A stretch of 64,000 nucleotides of DNA from Meghimatium bilineatum (lineage: Eukaryota > Mollusca > Gastropoda > Stylommatophora > Philomycidae). Below the pieces are notes generated by a model. That model had not been told where the DNA came from. It saw only the letters and a program-made list of their open reading frames with translations, and ran no database searches. The position numbers and the translations under genes are program-made. The stretch covers positions 66,320,579 through 66,384,578 of the forward strand of contig CM067306.1 in the NCBI GenBank assembly GCA_034231615.1, read 5' to 3'. Numbering within the stretch: the stretch's first letter is position 1; every line of letters begins with the position of its first letter. Shown here in pieces: positions 43,791 through 54,975 of this stretch.

Positions 43791-43868
43791 TCCTCGTGAG
43801 TGGTTATTACGACCAGAATAGCATGTTACAGTACCCCGCCCCACCCACTATCTGCTCCTATTTGTGAG

Positions 43869-43975
43869 CTCTGTGACTAAATATGCATGCATGGAAATAG
43901 TTCTGTGACTAAATATGCATGCATGGAAATAGCTCTGTGACTAAATATGCATGCATGGAAATAGCTCTGTGACGT
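43869..43975. repeat. 32-bp tandem repeat with ATGCATGCAT palindrome, about 3.3 copies
   Basis: CTCTGTGACTAAATATGCAT plus GCATGGAAATAG. Each unit contains the 10-bp palindrome ATGCATGCAT. A TGACGTCA-like CTGTGACGTCAGC follows the last copy. Confidence 0.95.
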
Positions 43976-44550
43976 CAGCATGTGACTAAGTGTGTGTGCG
44001 TGGGAACAACCCTTTGACCTCAGGCACGACAGAGCCTCCGTCGCACCCTTTATTAACTTAGAAAATAGTATATCTATACGGTAGAATATTATGTACCAAT
44101 AACGGCTAACATACGTCTGGAAGGACTAGGCTTATTCCCTTAGTCATTGACTTCAGTATTTTAGCCAAGCTATTTTTAAATGTAATTTCCACGGGAGTAA
44201 AATAGAAGATTAATAAACATAATGAAAGTTAAAGTTCTTGTAACTTCTCATTAATTATTATATTTCTCTTTTTAACTCTATTGTCTATATTTTTAAAATA
44301 AAAACCTAGTCCCCCTTGAGAAAATTCACCACATTCAAATACTTCAATTATCTATATTGACTATATATATCTATATATCCATTTGTATATCTATCCATCT
44401 ATACATCTATCCATCTATCCATATCTGTCTGTCTGTCTATCTATCTATGTGATTAAATGACAACAATTTCCCGTGCTATGACGAGTTTAATTATTTGATA
44501 TACACAAATATCATGACGTCTCAGAACGTTGCTAACTCCTGCAAATCCAC
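43976..44550. other. Unassigned sequence with short TCTA/CTAT runs
   Basis: Degenerate CTATCCATCTAT words at 44345-44450. No gene recognised. Confidence 0.3.
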
Positions 44551-44874
44551 ATTTTGTTCTTGCTGTTTCTCTGTCTCTTGCTGTTTCTCTGCCTCTTGCT
44601 GTTTCTCTGTCTCTTACTGTTTCTCTGCCTCTTGCTGTTTCTCTGCCTCTTACTGTTTCTCTGTCTCTTACTGTTTCTCTGCCTCTTGCTGTTTCTCTGT
44701 CTCTTACTGTTTCTCTGCCTCTTGCTGTTTCTCTGCCTCTTACTGTTTCTCTGCCTCTTGCTGTTTCTCTGTCTCTTACTGTTTCTCTGCCTCTTGCTGT
44801 TTCTCTGCCTCTTACTGTTTCTCTGTCTCTTGCTGTTTCTCTGCCTCTTGCTGTTTCTCTGCCTCTTGCTGTTT
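44551..44874. repeat. 18-bp tandem array, about 18 copies
   Basis: CTGTTTCTCTGCCTCTTG with GTCTC and TTAC variants. The unit is 6 codons and lacks stops in five of the six frames, giving Leu/Phe-rich and Arg/Glu-rich pseudo-proteins. Confidence 0.97.
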
Positions 44875-45495
44875 CGATTCTCATGTTGTATGCTCTTGTT
44901 GGCTAGTATCACTTACAAATAGAAACAATGGACTGAGCAGATCTACTGGAGTATTATGAATATATCCTTTGCTCGTTCGGCAATTACTTCCTCTGTTGCT
45001 ACTGCTGAAATTAACAGCACTACACATCCGTGACTTGATTTACTAATGACTCTATCTGTATGCATACCTTCAAACAATCCAACGTTACCGTGGTAGGAAA
45101 CATTAGTTGAAGCCATGTATTGCACAGGAAACATGATGTTTTAATTTTAATAACAGATGTATCGATGTCATCGTTTCAGGAACAGATGTTTTGTGATGTC
45201 GCTGAATACAACAGACGATCCGAATCGCATCTGCCAGTTACAATTCTTGCTTGTTATTGCCAAGATGACTTGTGTTTTAGGCCTGAAGTGAAGAAAAGAT
45301 ATTGTTAGAATGGATATTAGATTTGTAATAACATATCCCAAACAGCATAATTATTTGACTAGAAGTCAAATACACCAAACAGCATAACTCCATGGACTTA
45401 TTATCAGCTGGAATATCTTGAATAGGATGAACCAGTCATCAAAGCCTTTCGATAACTTCTGTCCATCTTAGGCGAGTCTGCCTGCTTCAGTTACT
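44875..45495. other. Unassigned sequence
   Basis: AACAGCATAA ... CCAAACAGCATAA is locally duplicated near 45345-45385. No gene recognised. Confidence 0.3.
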
Positions 45496-45499
45496 GTCA

Positions 45500-46140
45500 T
45501 GTTCACGGGGTATTTGATGTCTTGCGTCTATCGTCTTCTTGGTCTGCCTCTTGTTCGTCTTCCTGAAATCATTCCCTCCATTATGGTCTTCTCTAGGCTG
45601 TCATGACGTTTGATATGTCGGGAATAATGTAGTTTTCTGGAAAGAATCATGCTGTTTAGTTTGTTTACTTTTACATTCATGTCTCTCAGGATTGCTATAT
45701 ATGTGATCTTTTTGGTCCATGGCATTCTGAGGATTTTTCTGTAGCATTGTTTCAAATGCTACTATTTATTTTTTCACTTTTTTGGTGATTGTCCATGATT
45801 CATACCCATAGCTTGCCACTGGGAATATGCAAGCTCTTAGGAATGCTAGTTTTGTTGTTGTGCAACATCTCAGCCATATGTTTTTCATTTGTATCAGCTT
45901 CTTTGACATGATAACCAACCTCCTTCTGACTTCTTCATAGCAACCCCCATTACTGTTGATAAGAGAGAACCAAGTTATTCCAAAATATTGACGATTTCGA
46001 ATTCCTTGTTGTTGATACTAATACAGATTCCAGGGACTAAAGTTAATCAAATAATTTTTAGTAGTATGCTATTGTTGTTTTTTTTCTGGAAAATAAAAAC
46101 ATTGTACTTTCCCCATTAACATTCATATTACATGAACGTT
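45500..46140 (-). mobile_element. LINE group 8, RT C-terminal half, decayed
   Basis: Minus strand gives ISINNKEFEIVNILE, then in shifting frames the block up to SYGYESWTITKK, and finally CYRKILRMPWTKK, RKLHYSRHIKRHDSLE and GRRTRGRPRRR. This is the consensus LINE order: YLGS region, C/YESWT box, YR.ILR.PW, GH..R, GR.RRGRPRRR. It is the longest contiguous group 8 copy (about 640 bp) and has no internal array, which makes it the useful unexpanded comparison. Confidence 0.82.
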
Positions 46141-46423
46141 GACCCCTTTATATGGGTGTTAAGACCGTTAATACACCACACTCTCGTTTTTAAACTAACC
46201 TTACTGATCTGACAGAATTGCACTCATCGAGACATGCACCAGTCTGGAACGAGTGAATTCATGTGGCGACAATTTGTCACAGTTTAACAATCTGTGACCC
46301 ACATATCGCTTGAATTAACATAACACCTCTCTAAAAGGTTATACTAATGTAGTACGGATGTTAGCTAGGAGAGAGCCCATTAATTTTAAAAAAAATTACA
46401 ACATCAGTTTTGTTCTTCGGCGG
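46141..46423. other. Unassigned sequence
   Basis: Nothing recognised. Confidence 0.3.
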
Positions 46424-46512
46424 TCGTCAATAACAACATGACTATTATTCTTTGGTGATAGTCAATAACAACATGACTATAATTCTTTGGTGATAGTCAA
46501 TAACAGCTGAAC
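46424..46512. repeat. 33-bp tandem repeat, about 2.5 copies
   Basis: TTCTTTGGTGATAGTCAATA plus ACAACATGACTAT. Confidence 0.9.
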
Positions 46513-46905
46513 TTTTGTTTTTTGGGAGTAATCCGTAAATTACTTCAATAATTAGGTGGCACGAGGTCTGATAATGTTTGACAGTTGATGACAAGGGGAG
46601 AGGGGTAAAGTTGAAAAAACGTTGATGTGCTCATGAAATATGTAATATATTTATTAAACTGTGTAATTTTGAAACAATTTTCGAATAATGTGAATAAAAA
46701 ATGTAGTTGTTTTCTTAATTTTTCCTGCGACGGAAATTGGGGGAAATGGGGGGGGGGGGGGGTTGGAGGTTATACATAATTAAGCAAGAGGGAGTTGGGG
46801 TCTAAATTCTTGACTATTTGTTAACAAACGGGGGGGGGGGGGAAGAGGACAGAAATTAAAATGATCTGAGATATACATAGCATTCTGTAAACCGCATTGA
46901 AATGT
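46513..46905. other. Unassigned, with two long G runs
   Basis: G runs of about 14 (46748-46762) and 13 (46829-46842) lie 70 bp apart. Confidence 0.5.
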
Positions 46906-47578
46906 GAGAGAAAAAAACATCATAAACTTCTGGAGAATAAAAAAACATCATAAACTTCTGGAAAATAAAAAAACATCATAAATATCTGGAGAATAAAAAA
47001 ACATCATAAATATCTGGAGAATAAAAAAACATCATAAATATCTGGAGAATAAAAAAACATCATAAATATCTGGAGAATAAAAAAACATCATAAATATCTG
47101 GAGAATAAAAAAAACATCATAAATATCTGGAGAATAAAAAAACATCATAAACATCTGGAGAATAGAAAAACATCATAAATATCTGGAGAATAAAAAAACA
47201 TCATAAATATCTGGAGAATAAAAAAATATCATAAATATCTGGAGAATAAAAAAACATCATAAATATCTGGAGAATAAAAAAACATCATAAATATCTGGAG
47301 AATAAAAAAACATCATAAACATCTGGAGAATAAAAAAACATCATAAATATCTGGAGAATAAAAAAACATCATAAACATCTGGAGAATAAAAAAAACATCA
47401 TAAACATCTGGAGAATAAAAAAACATCATAAACATCTGGAGAATAAAAAAACATCATAAATATCTGGAGAATAAAAAAAAACATCATAAACATCTGGAGA
47501 ATAAAAAAACATCATAAATATCTGGAGAATAAAAAAAAACATCATAAATATCTGGAGAATAAAAAAAAACATAAACTT
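46906..47578. repeat. 28-bp tandem array, about 24 copies
   Basis: CTGGAGAATAAAAAAACATC plus ATAAATAT. A-run length varies from 7 to 9, and ATAAACAT/ATAAATAT/ATAAACTT variants are grouped along the array. Confidence 0.97.
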
Positions 47579-48462
47579 CTGTAGAAAATCTTAGATAACA
47601 GTTACACTTACGATACCGTAATAAAACGGAATAACTGATTAAGAAGACAACATCACAACACTAGAATTACTGGCTGACCTACTTGACAATAATTTGCACT
47701 AGATGTTTGTACAATCCCACGTGTCACTCCTACTCCTCTTCCACATCTCACAATTTCAAACACTCAAATTATATTGACTTTCGAGCACTTTTACTTTGTA
47801 CAATATCTCTGTCAGTAACGGGAACAATGAAGTGACTTTAATAATCATAACACTACCGCACATAGGAAGTAAACATTTTGTATAATTTTGTAATTAAATA
47901 ACACGTTGTTTAGTTTGTATTATTCAGCATATACAGTTCGTTTATTTCCTTTATTGTTCATTTATAGAAATTTGAGTGCGCTGGATGCCTGTGTAATGGC
48001 ATTAGTAGGCTTAACAGAGTGCAGTGCCTAGTCAAGTGAGAGGTGATGTTGAAGGTTCATTGCAGCAATTCTTCAATACGGATGCGGGGCACTTGATAAT
48101 AGTGATGATGATGATGATGAATAGGGGATGGCGGCTAATGATTGGCACTGGGAACAGCGTTTCGGTATGAAGATATTATTTTGTTGTCTTATCGTACCCT
48201 ATCCATGTATGCAGCTAGTGGAATGTGGTCTGGTTCGATTCTGTTCATGTGAATTATTTGTTGTATCTGTTTACTATCTCCCGTTGTAATATTTGAGTAG
48301 AGAAATAAGTACAGTTGATGATAAATTAGTTTTATGACATTTTGTTTTCATGTTGACTATGTGCACGTTTGATGCCAAGTTGTTTACACCAGTACTTGAC
48401 ATGTTTCTCTCTTCTCTTTGCTATTTTAATTTATGGTATTCATTGTTCGCGGTAACCAGGAC
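47579..48462. other. Unassigned sequence with a short GATGAT run
   Basis: GATGATGATGATGAATAG at 48104-48121 resembles LINE group 8 3' tails but no LINE body is recognised beside it. Confidence 0.3.
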
Positions 48463-48815
48463 GATTTAAGCAATATCATCATCAACCGGGATATATTCTT
48501 TCCAGAATGTTGTCTTTGCAATTGATGTCCTGAACCTGACTCTATCCTGTGCCAATCTGTCTGCCTCCTCCAATGATAACTTCATACAGTCTTTGATGTC
48601 ATCTGTCCATCTCCTTCTAGTTCTACCTCTTCTTCTACTTCCCGGAAGTCTGTCCTCTAATATGCGTCTTTCCATGCCTTTATCTCTTATATGTCTGAAA
48701 TATTTCAGTTTTCTATGTAAAATTGTATTGACCAGCGATCCTTTCTCTATATTTAGCATATTCAAAACAGAACTGTTACTTATCTTTTCTGTCCAGGAAA
48801 TTCTCTAATATTGCC
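48463..48815 (-). mobile_element. LINE group 8, RT C-terminus, nearly open
   Basis: A 99-codon open frame reads RKLKYFRHIRDKGMERR, GSRRRGRTRRRWTDDIKD, SLEEADRLAQDR and TTFWKEYIPVDDD, then stop. The final DDD is coded by (GATGAT)n, the 3' tail of this group. Good preservation suggests a younger insertion than its relatives. Confidence 0.87.
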
Positions 48816-49098
48816 CTAATTCAGTTCAACAGCCGATATTCTATGTTGCGGTTTTAGTAACATCATTATGATATGTCATTCTGACATTTGTAGAAGAGTG
48901 CTACTTTACACTTAAGGTTTCAGATGTTTACCTGAAATCAGTGGATATGAAAGTGGTGGAGTCTTGCATTGGGTGTGTGAATGACGTATTGTCTGTTTCA
49001 TTGTTTGAGAACCCCTGGAATTTCGAGCGATTAGCTCTTTCTTCCTATTTGCAGTGGTATAGTTTGTCTGCGTTTCTTTCATACCCAGTAGACTTCAG
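48816..49098. other. Unassigned sequence
   Basis: The start of a 106-codon plus frame (48941-49261) lies here but its right part is dispersed repeat E read antisense, so it is probably not a gene. Confidence 0.35.
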
Positions 49099-49099
49099 C

Positions 49100-49270
49100 T
49101 TTCGTCTTGTTGCAGTGCATATTGGAAGAGCCTTCTACACAGAGGGGGTCTATAATTGTATAGATGACATGCTATCAAGCTTCCATATGAGTGCCTCAAT
49201 ATTACAGCATGTATTAAGGTTTTCTGTTGCATGGGTGGTTTGTCTAGTGGGCCTTTGGTGAGACCCACAT
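49100..49270 (-). mobile_element. Dispersed repeat E, copy 2
   Basis: On minus: GGGTCTCACCAAAGGCCCAC, CCATGCAACAGAAAACCTTA and AGCATGTCATCTATACAATT, as at 32.61-32.74 kb. Confidence 0.65.
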
Positions 49271-50305
49271 ATGCACCCACGTGCGTGGGAGACGTATTAG
49301 GAAAACATAAAATTCAACTCCTTGTCTTTTTATAATTGTTAATATTTATCTTTAGGTTTATCCAGAATTTTATTCTTCAGAAAACGATGTGGGACTGCCA
49401 CAAGGGACATTACTGATGTATTTAAGCATTTCTAATCAAGTACCAATATTTCAAGGAGTTATGTCCCTTTGACCGAAGATTGTCTGTTTCAATGCTGCAG
49501 AACGATAACTCCACGTGCACAATGACAAATAAAATGGTTATATTAACCCTCTGTCTTACACCCTTACGGTATTAATAAATGCTATGGGTAACTTATACCA
49601 TTTAAAATGGGTACCAGATGGTAACAGAAAAAAAAATAGAAAGTCCAAGAAAGACTCTTCCCAGAACAAAAATGGAAATAGTATGACTATCGATTACAAC
49701 AAGATACAAGAATTACACACACTAGCATCACGTTGCTCCAACTGGTGAGATCTGGTTTCTGCTATATGCACCTTGTTCAGCGATGAAGGAACATGGATGC
49801 AAAGAAGGATGCATGTCATGGATAGCTGGATACCACGTATGGTAATCCATGCTAAAAAATATCTTTACTGAATATTTCACGCGTATTAGCTTCATCCATG
49901 CAAATGTAATAACATTTTGAAAAGTAAATTTATTTGTCTATGTGCGTGGTACCCATTTCTCTATAATGTATGGTGTGATAGGAAGGAGTTTATTTGGCCC
50001 GAAAATGAAAGATGAAGTAAACTAAAGTAACATCAATACTGAGTGATAAATCGTGTTTCATACTCTCGTATCCAGTGATTCAGATCTGTGTCTGCATACA
50101 TGCGAGGTGTGATTCATGTTTGTGTAATCCTATCTGCGTGTTCTGATTCATGTTTGTGTAATAATATCTGTGTGTTGTGCTTTAAATATAAACAAGTGCA
50201 GATGACAAATTATTTTGTAGTAAAATCTTATAGAAACTGGGACAGTGCTGAAAATCCCGGTCACACCAGGACCTCTGGTAACTTAGTTTTGCAGCGCTTA
50301 TATCC
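49271..50305. other. AT-rich unassigned sequence
   Basis: About 1 kb without recognised feature. A GATTCATGTTTGTGTAAT segment is duplicated at 50110-50165. Confidence 0.35.
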
Positions 50306-50357
50306 TTGACATACTTATGCACATCCTTGACATACTTATGCACATCCTTGACATTTA
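50306..50357. repeat. 21-bp tandem repeat, 2.5 copies
   Basis: CATCCTTGACATACTTATGC plus A. Confidence 0.9.
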
Positions 50358-50499
50358 TGGTATGGGCATTATGGATTACAATTATGATATAAATATTCCG
50401 AAAAATGTAAAAATATATTGTGTAATATAACCTTGTCATTAGTGACGATGACAAGAATTCTGCAGTGCTATATAACTCACATACTATACTAATATACAA

Positions 50500-50880
50500 A
50501 CTGGAAAGTGGGAAATTAGAGGCAACAGAGATGTGGTTCTATAGAAGAATGCTTTGAATACCATGGACTGCCAGAAATAAAACAATGTGGAAGTGTTGAA
50601 AGAGTCAAATACGAGACGTAGCTTATTAAGTAATATAACAGAAAGACACGTTTCATTTTTTGGTCACTTTAGGAGACAGGGAGGTTTGGAGAACATAGTT
50701 ACAACAGTCAAGATTGAAGGCACAAAAGACAGAGGTGAGAAAATATTGCACATTTTAACAACCTGGCACGGCAGAGAAACAACCACGATTCTGATAGTAC
50801 ATAACACTGGAGATAGAGAGCTGTGGAGAGCCATGATCGCCTAGGCAAGCGGGCATGGCACCTGATGATGATAATAATCA
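50500..50880 (+). mobile_element. LINE group 8, RT C-terminus, decayed
   Basis: EATEMWFYRRML, a stop, IPWTAR, then DTFHFLVTLGDRE in another frame, and finally a (TGATGATGATAATAATCAT) tail. The FEMW.YRR box identifies it. Many stops. Confidence 0.78.
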
Positions 50881-50987
50881 TGATGTGATATAAGGGACAT
50901 AACTCACTTAAATGTATACATACCACAATGTCTTCCACCATCAGTGATTTCCCTTTGCCATGTTCACAATTTGGAGATTTACAAAAA

Positions 50988-51083
50988 ATGTGTGAACAAC
51001 GATACGTCTAGTCACAGTCAGTATATATATCATTCAAATTGTGTGAACAACGATAAGTCTAGTGACAGTCAGTATATATATCA
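50988..51083. repeat. 51-bp direct duplication
   Basis: GTGTGAACAACGATA, GTCTAGT, ACAGTCAGTATATATATCA occurs twice. Confidence 0.9.
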
Positions 51084-51186
51084 CATTGAAGACAGGATTA
51101 GAGATAACCAAACTTGCACTGACATCCAGGGATAACAGAAGAATACCTAACCATAAGAGATGCATTTTTTACTTGTGTATCAGATG

Positions 51187-51494
51187 ACACTAAATAACTG
51201 GATAGCTCGACACTAAATAACTGGATAGCTGGACACTAAATAACTGGATAGCTGGACACTAAATAACTGGATAGCTCGACACTAAATAACTGGATAGCTG
51301 GACACTAAATAACTGGATAGCTCGACACTAAATAACTGGATAGCTGGACACTAAATAACTGGATAGCTGGACACTAAATAACTGGATAGCTGGACACTAA
51401 ATAACTGGATAGCTGGACACTAAATAACTGGATAGCTGGACACTAAATAACTGGATAGCTGGACACTAAATAACTGGATAGCTGGATACTAAAT
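51187..51494. repeat. 23-bp array, about 13.4 copies, at a LINE CxSWTL box
   Basis: CTAAATAACTGGATAGCTGG plus ACA. Copies differ only in GCTGGACA/GCTCGACA. Read in LINE frame the unit is DSWTLNN. Confidence 0.95.
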
Positions 51495-51872
51495 AAACAT
51501 ATAGAAGACAAAATTGATGCCTTTGAGATGTGGGTATATAGAAGAATAGGGAGAACATCATGGAAAGAGAAGATATAAAGAGGTGCTAAAGACACTTAAT
51601 ATGAAGAAAGAATTACTAAGAGAAATAAAGATCAGGCAAATAAAATATTTTGGACACATTAAAAGACATCACACCATATTGAAGACCTTACTTGAGGGTA
51701 AAGTCAAAGGGAAGCGAGCAAGAGGTAGGCAGAGATACAAGTGGGAGAGTAACATCACATGATGGACAGGTTACAGTCTAGCGGAGTGCACCACCAGTAC
51801 AAGAGACAGGAGATGTTGGAGATACGTTGCAGCCAACCTTCGTTGCGGAGACGGCACTTAATGATGATGATA
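51480..51872 (+). mobile_element. LINE group 8, RT C-terminus after array
   Basis: Directly out of the array one reads SWILNKHIEDKIDAFEMWV, YRRIGRTSWKEK, and later GKREARGR-like codons and a (GATGAT)n end. SWTL..KIE.FEMW.YRR is the group 8 order. Frames are broken after about 35 codons. Confidence 0.8.
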
Positions 51873-52275
51873 AGACGACATATTCTTTCCAGTATGATCT
51901 CGTTTTTAATTAAGGATCTCAACTCTTGACGATTCTGTGAGAATTGACCTTCTACAGTCAGAGGGATATCTAAACAACTTGAGATGTCTTTTATCCATCA
52001 TCGTCTTGGGTGGCCCTTACCCCTGCTACCATGAACCTTACCTTCCATTATTAATTTGTCCATGTTGTTATATTTCTTTATATGGACAAACAAAACAACA
52101 ACTCAGCTTTCCTGTTGTAATGTTGTTTAGGAGTTAACACACATCAACGTTTAATATTCTTGTCAGTTCTTGATTTGACTTGTCTTATTCGTTGTCCATG
52201 GTATTCTCACAATTCTTCTCTAGCATCTCATTTCAAAGACAGCTATTCTCTGTGCCTTTGTTATACATAACAAAA
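51866..52275 (-). mobile_element. LINE group 8 copy, tail-to-tail with its neighbour
   Basis: Minus strand: RIAVFEMRC, RRIVRIPWTTNKTSQ, then GKVHGSRGKGHPRRRW, KDISSCLDIPLTVEG and an end CTGGAAAGAATATGTCG before CATCATCAT. It meets the plus-strand copy at a shared GATGATGAT tail near 51866. Confidence 0.75.
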
Positions 52276-52601
52276 TATACACATGTAACTTACCGGTTGT
52301 GTTCCTATGTCTTCATAGTCTGTCTTCTCGTTGTTCTCCGTCTTCGTAATTTCTCCTCTCGTTGTGTACCTATATCTTAGCTATTTCCTTTTTCCCTGCG
52401 GGTTCCATGTCATTGATGTTTTAGTAAGAAACACCGGCTGTCTGAGTGTGCTCCTACTCGATATCCCTCCATTTTTACTTCTCAATCTGTGTGTCCTGAT
52501 GAAATCTTATTGGTCGGTGGCGAGAGCATACAACATGAGAATCGAAATACAAAAGATGCAGAGGAAGACCAACAATAAGCTGATTAAACGAGTTACCAAC
52601 G
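52276..52601. other. Unassigned sequence
   Basis: Possibly further decayed LINE, but no motif is legible. Confidence 0.3.
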
Positions 52602-52962
52602 TTTTATGATGTCACAATATTACTAAATGTAATATCATGACATCATAAAACTAAATGTAATATTGTCACATCATAAAACTAAATGTAATATCGTAACATC
52701 ATAAAACTAAGTGTAATATCGTGACATCATAAAACTAAATGTAATATTGTCACATTATAAAACTAAATGAAATATCCTGACATCATAAAACTAAATGGAA
52801 TATTGTCACATCATAAAACTAAATGTAATATCATAAAAGTAAATGTAATATGTTCACATTAGAAAACTAAATGTAATATTGTCACATTAGAAAACTAAAT
52901 GTAATATCATAAAACTAAATGTAATATCATAAAACTAAATGTAATATTATAAAACTAAATGT
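52602..52962. repeat. 28-bp tandem array with 15-bp short units, about 13 copies
   Basis: AAAACTAAATGTAATATCGT plus GACATCAT; at the right end the unit loses TGTCACAT and shortens to AAAACTAAATGTAATAT-type steps. Confidence 0.93.
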
Positions 52963-52998
52963 GACTAAATGTGTCATAGCCAGAAAACGGATTGTTAT

Positions 52999-53207
52999 TC
53001 AGTCCTGCGATGACTTGGTTTCAATGTGTATCATTGAGTAATGCGATGACTTGGTTTCTACGTGTGTCATTCAGTCCTGCGATGACTTGGTTTCTACGTG
53101 TGTCATTCAGTCCTGCGATGACTTGGTTTCTACGTGTGTCATTCAGTCCTGCGATGACTTGGTTTCTACGTGTGTCATTCAGTCCTGCGATGACTTGGTC
53201 TCTACGT
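52999..53207. repeat. 36-bp tandem array, about 5.7 copies
   Basis: TCCTGCGATGACTTGGTTTC plus TACGTGTGTCATTCAG. Twelve codons per unit, open in three forward frames. Confidence 0.96.
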
Positions 53208-53768
53208 CTCCATATCTTCATTTATTATCTTGTCATAGCATCTAATGTTTCCTAAATCATCTTTCAGGAAGTTAGTCACAAATTTCTCTAGTGTATGCTT
53301 TTGTGTTTTGGCAATCATTTTATATTCAAAACATCCATAAGGAAATTATTGGCACAATACTTCTGTAGTTTGCCATTGCTTTCAAAGGAACATCCGAGTA
53401 TATATGCTCATATGAGACCACAAACGGTCTCTTCACCATCTTGGACCGGAAGTCTTGATACACTGGATATTCTCATGCGTGTTGATGTCTTCGTTCTAGC
53501 AACATGTGCAGAGTATGCAGACTCAGTCTCAGTCAGATGTTGATTATGTGATATTCGCATCTTTCTAGAAAGTAAACAAATTCTTTCCTCCACTTCATCC
53601 CAATTTATGTCTCTCTTTGTGTGTGCACATTATCATCTCCAGCATTGTCTTCTTAACTCTACAGCACTTCAGTGACTTCCCTTACTAGCTCAACCCCAAT
53701 CTGTTTACAGTACTGTACAGTAGATTCATTGAATTTAAGTAGCAAGACAGAGGACAATTTTTTTTTAA
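53208..53768. other. Unassigned sequence
   Basis: No gene recognised. Confidence 0.3.
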
Positions 53769-53769
53769 A

Positions 53770-54332
53770 TTATTGAGAATAACGGGAATTGAACTAGTCC
53801 GTTCAACGGCACCAAATCGCCTAGCAACTATTGCACACGCGTTCTTCACGGATCAGTACTTGACTAACCGCATCTCCAAAAAAAGATGCGATTTCGTCAA
53901 CCCATTCAAATCGTGCACACAAAGTCACCCGTTATTCTCAAGAAATGTTACAAAAATTGTCTTCTGGCTTCCTACTTAAATATAATTGTATAAACAATTA
54001 TTTGAAGCAAAATTGTATTGTCTATATATGTTATCCATGTTTACAAGAAGACCTATCGGCCATTGTATAATTAATACGGATATTATGTTATGTGTTTGTT
54101 GTTACTGAGGATATTTCAATACCTGTATGGGTTGTTTGTTGTTGTTGTAATAGTCCTTGTCTCGATTGGTCCGTTCTGGTGACTTTGTGTGCACGGTTTG
54201 AATAGCTTGACGAAATCGCATCTTTTTTTGGAGATGCGGTTAGTCAAGTACGGAAGAACGCGTGTGCAATAGTTGCTAGGCGATTTGGTGCCGTTGAACG
54301 GACTGGTTCAATTCCCGTTAATCTCAAGAATT
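53770..54332. mobile_element. Fold-back element 2, 160-bp inverted arms
   Basis: Left arm 53770-53930 (AACGGGAATTGAACTAGTCC, TGACTAACCGCATCTCCAAA, GTGCACACAAAGTCACC) and right arm 54178-54332 (GGTGACTTTGTGTGCACGGT, TTTGGAGATGCGGTTAGTCA, GGTTCAATTCCCGTTAATCT) are inverted copies around a ~247-bp loop. Each arm has GGTTCAATTCCCG (B-box-like) and TTAGTCAAGTACGG (A-box-like). It shares arms with fold-back element 1. Confidence 0.8.
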
Positions 54333-54674
54333 TTTAGATTCATTGAATCTGCTATTTCGTTGATTCTGATCTCCACATGAACAGGGAAGTGTATCAATCT
54401 AATACTTTGGACAATAAAGTTATTCAGTAACAAGTCCCATTCAATTCCGAAAGAGGACATTTATATCTTAAGTAACATACTTTGGGAAGTTTGAAAGTAT
54501 GTCCGTGTGTCTTGATATTTCAATCTCAAATATAACATCATAAACTGGTCGAAATGTAATTTCAAATATAACATCATAAATGTCTTGAAATGGGAGATTA
54601 CAATTTCTACACTTTTAGTCGACTTGTGTCTGTATTCTGTTCAGATGTAAATAAAGGGTAATATTTTATTTCTG
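54333..54674. other. Unassigned sequence
   Basis: AATATAACATCATAAA occurs twice (54531, 54573). No gene seen. Confidence 0.3.
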
Positions 54675-54957
54675 AGCTGGACAATGTTGTGATCAGAGAT
54701 GGACAATGGTCTTCTTTTCTCAGATGGACAATGGTATTTTGTTCTCAGATGAGCAATGACATTCTGTTCAGAGACAGGCAATGGTGTTTTATTCCAAGAT
54801 ACACAATGGTGTTCCGATCTGAACTGAAATATGGCGGTTTCATCTGAACTGAAAGATGGTGTTTTTATCTGAACTGAAAGATGGTGTTTTCATCTGAACT
54901 GAAAGATTGTGTTTGCATCTGAACTGAAAGATGGTGTTTTCCTCTGAGCTGGACAAA
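54675..54957. repeat. 25-28 bp degenerate array, about 10 copies
   Basis: CTGAACTGAAAGATGGTGTT plus TTCAT at the right; to the left it decays into GGACAATGGTCTTCTTTTCT-like units. The same motif reappears at 55320-55450, on the far side of the MITE. Confidence 0.85.
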
Positions 54958-54975
54958 GATTCTCTGATTCAAACT

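Noticed and set aside
44453-44959. Five overlapping open frames over the 18-bp array, including Arg/Glu-rich and Leu/Phe-rich peptides
   Set aside because: An 18-bp unit without stops opens most frames; nothing favours one as coding.
48941-49261. 106-codon plus-strand frame with hydrophobic segments
   Set aside because: Its right half is dispersed repeat E in antisense, and codon use shows no bias.
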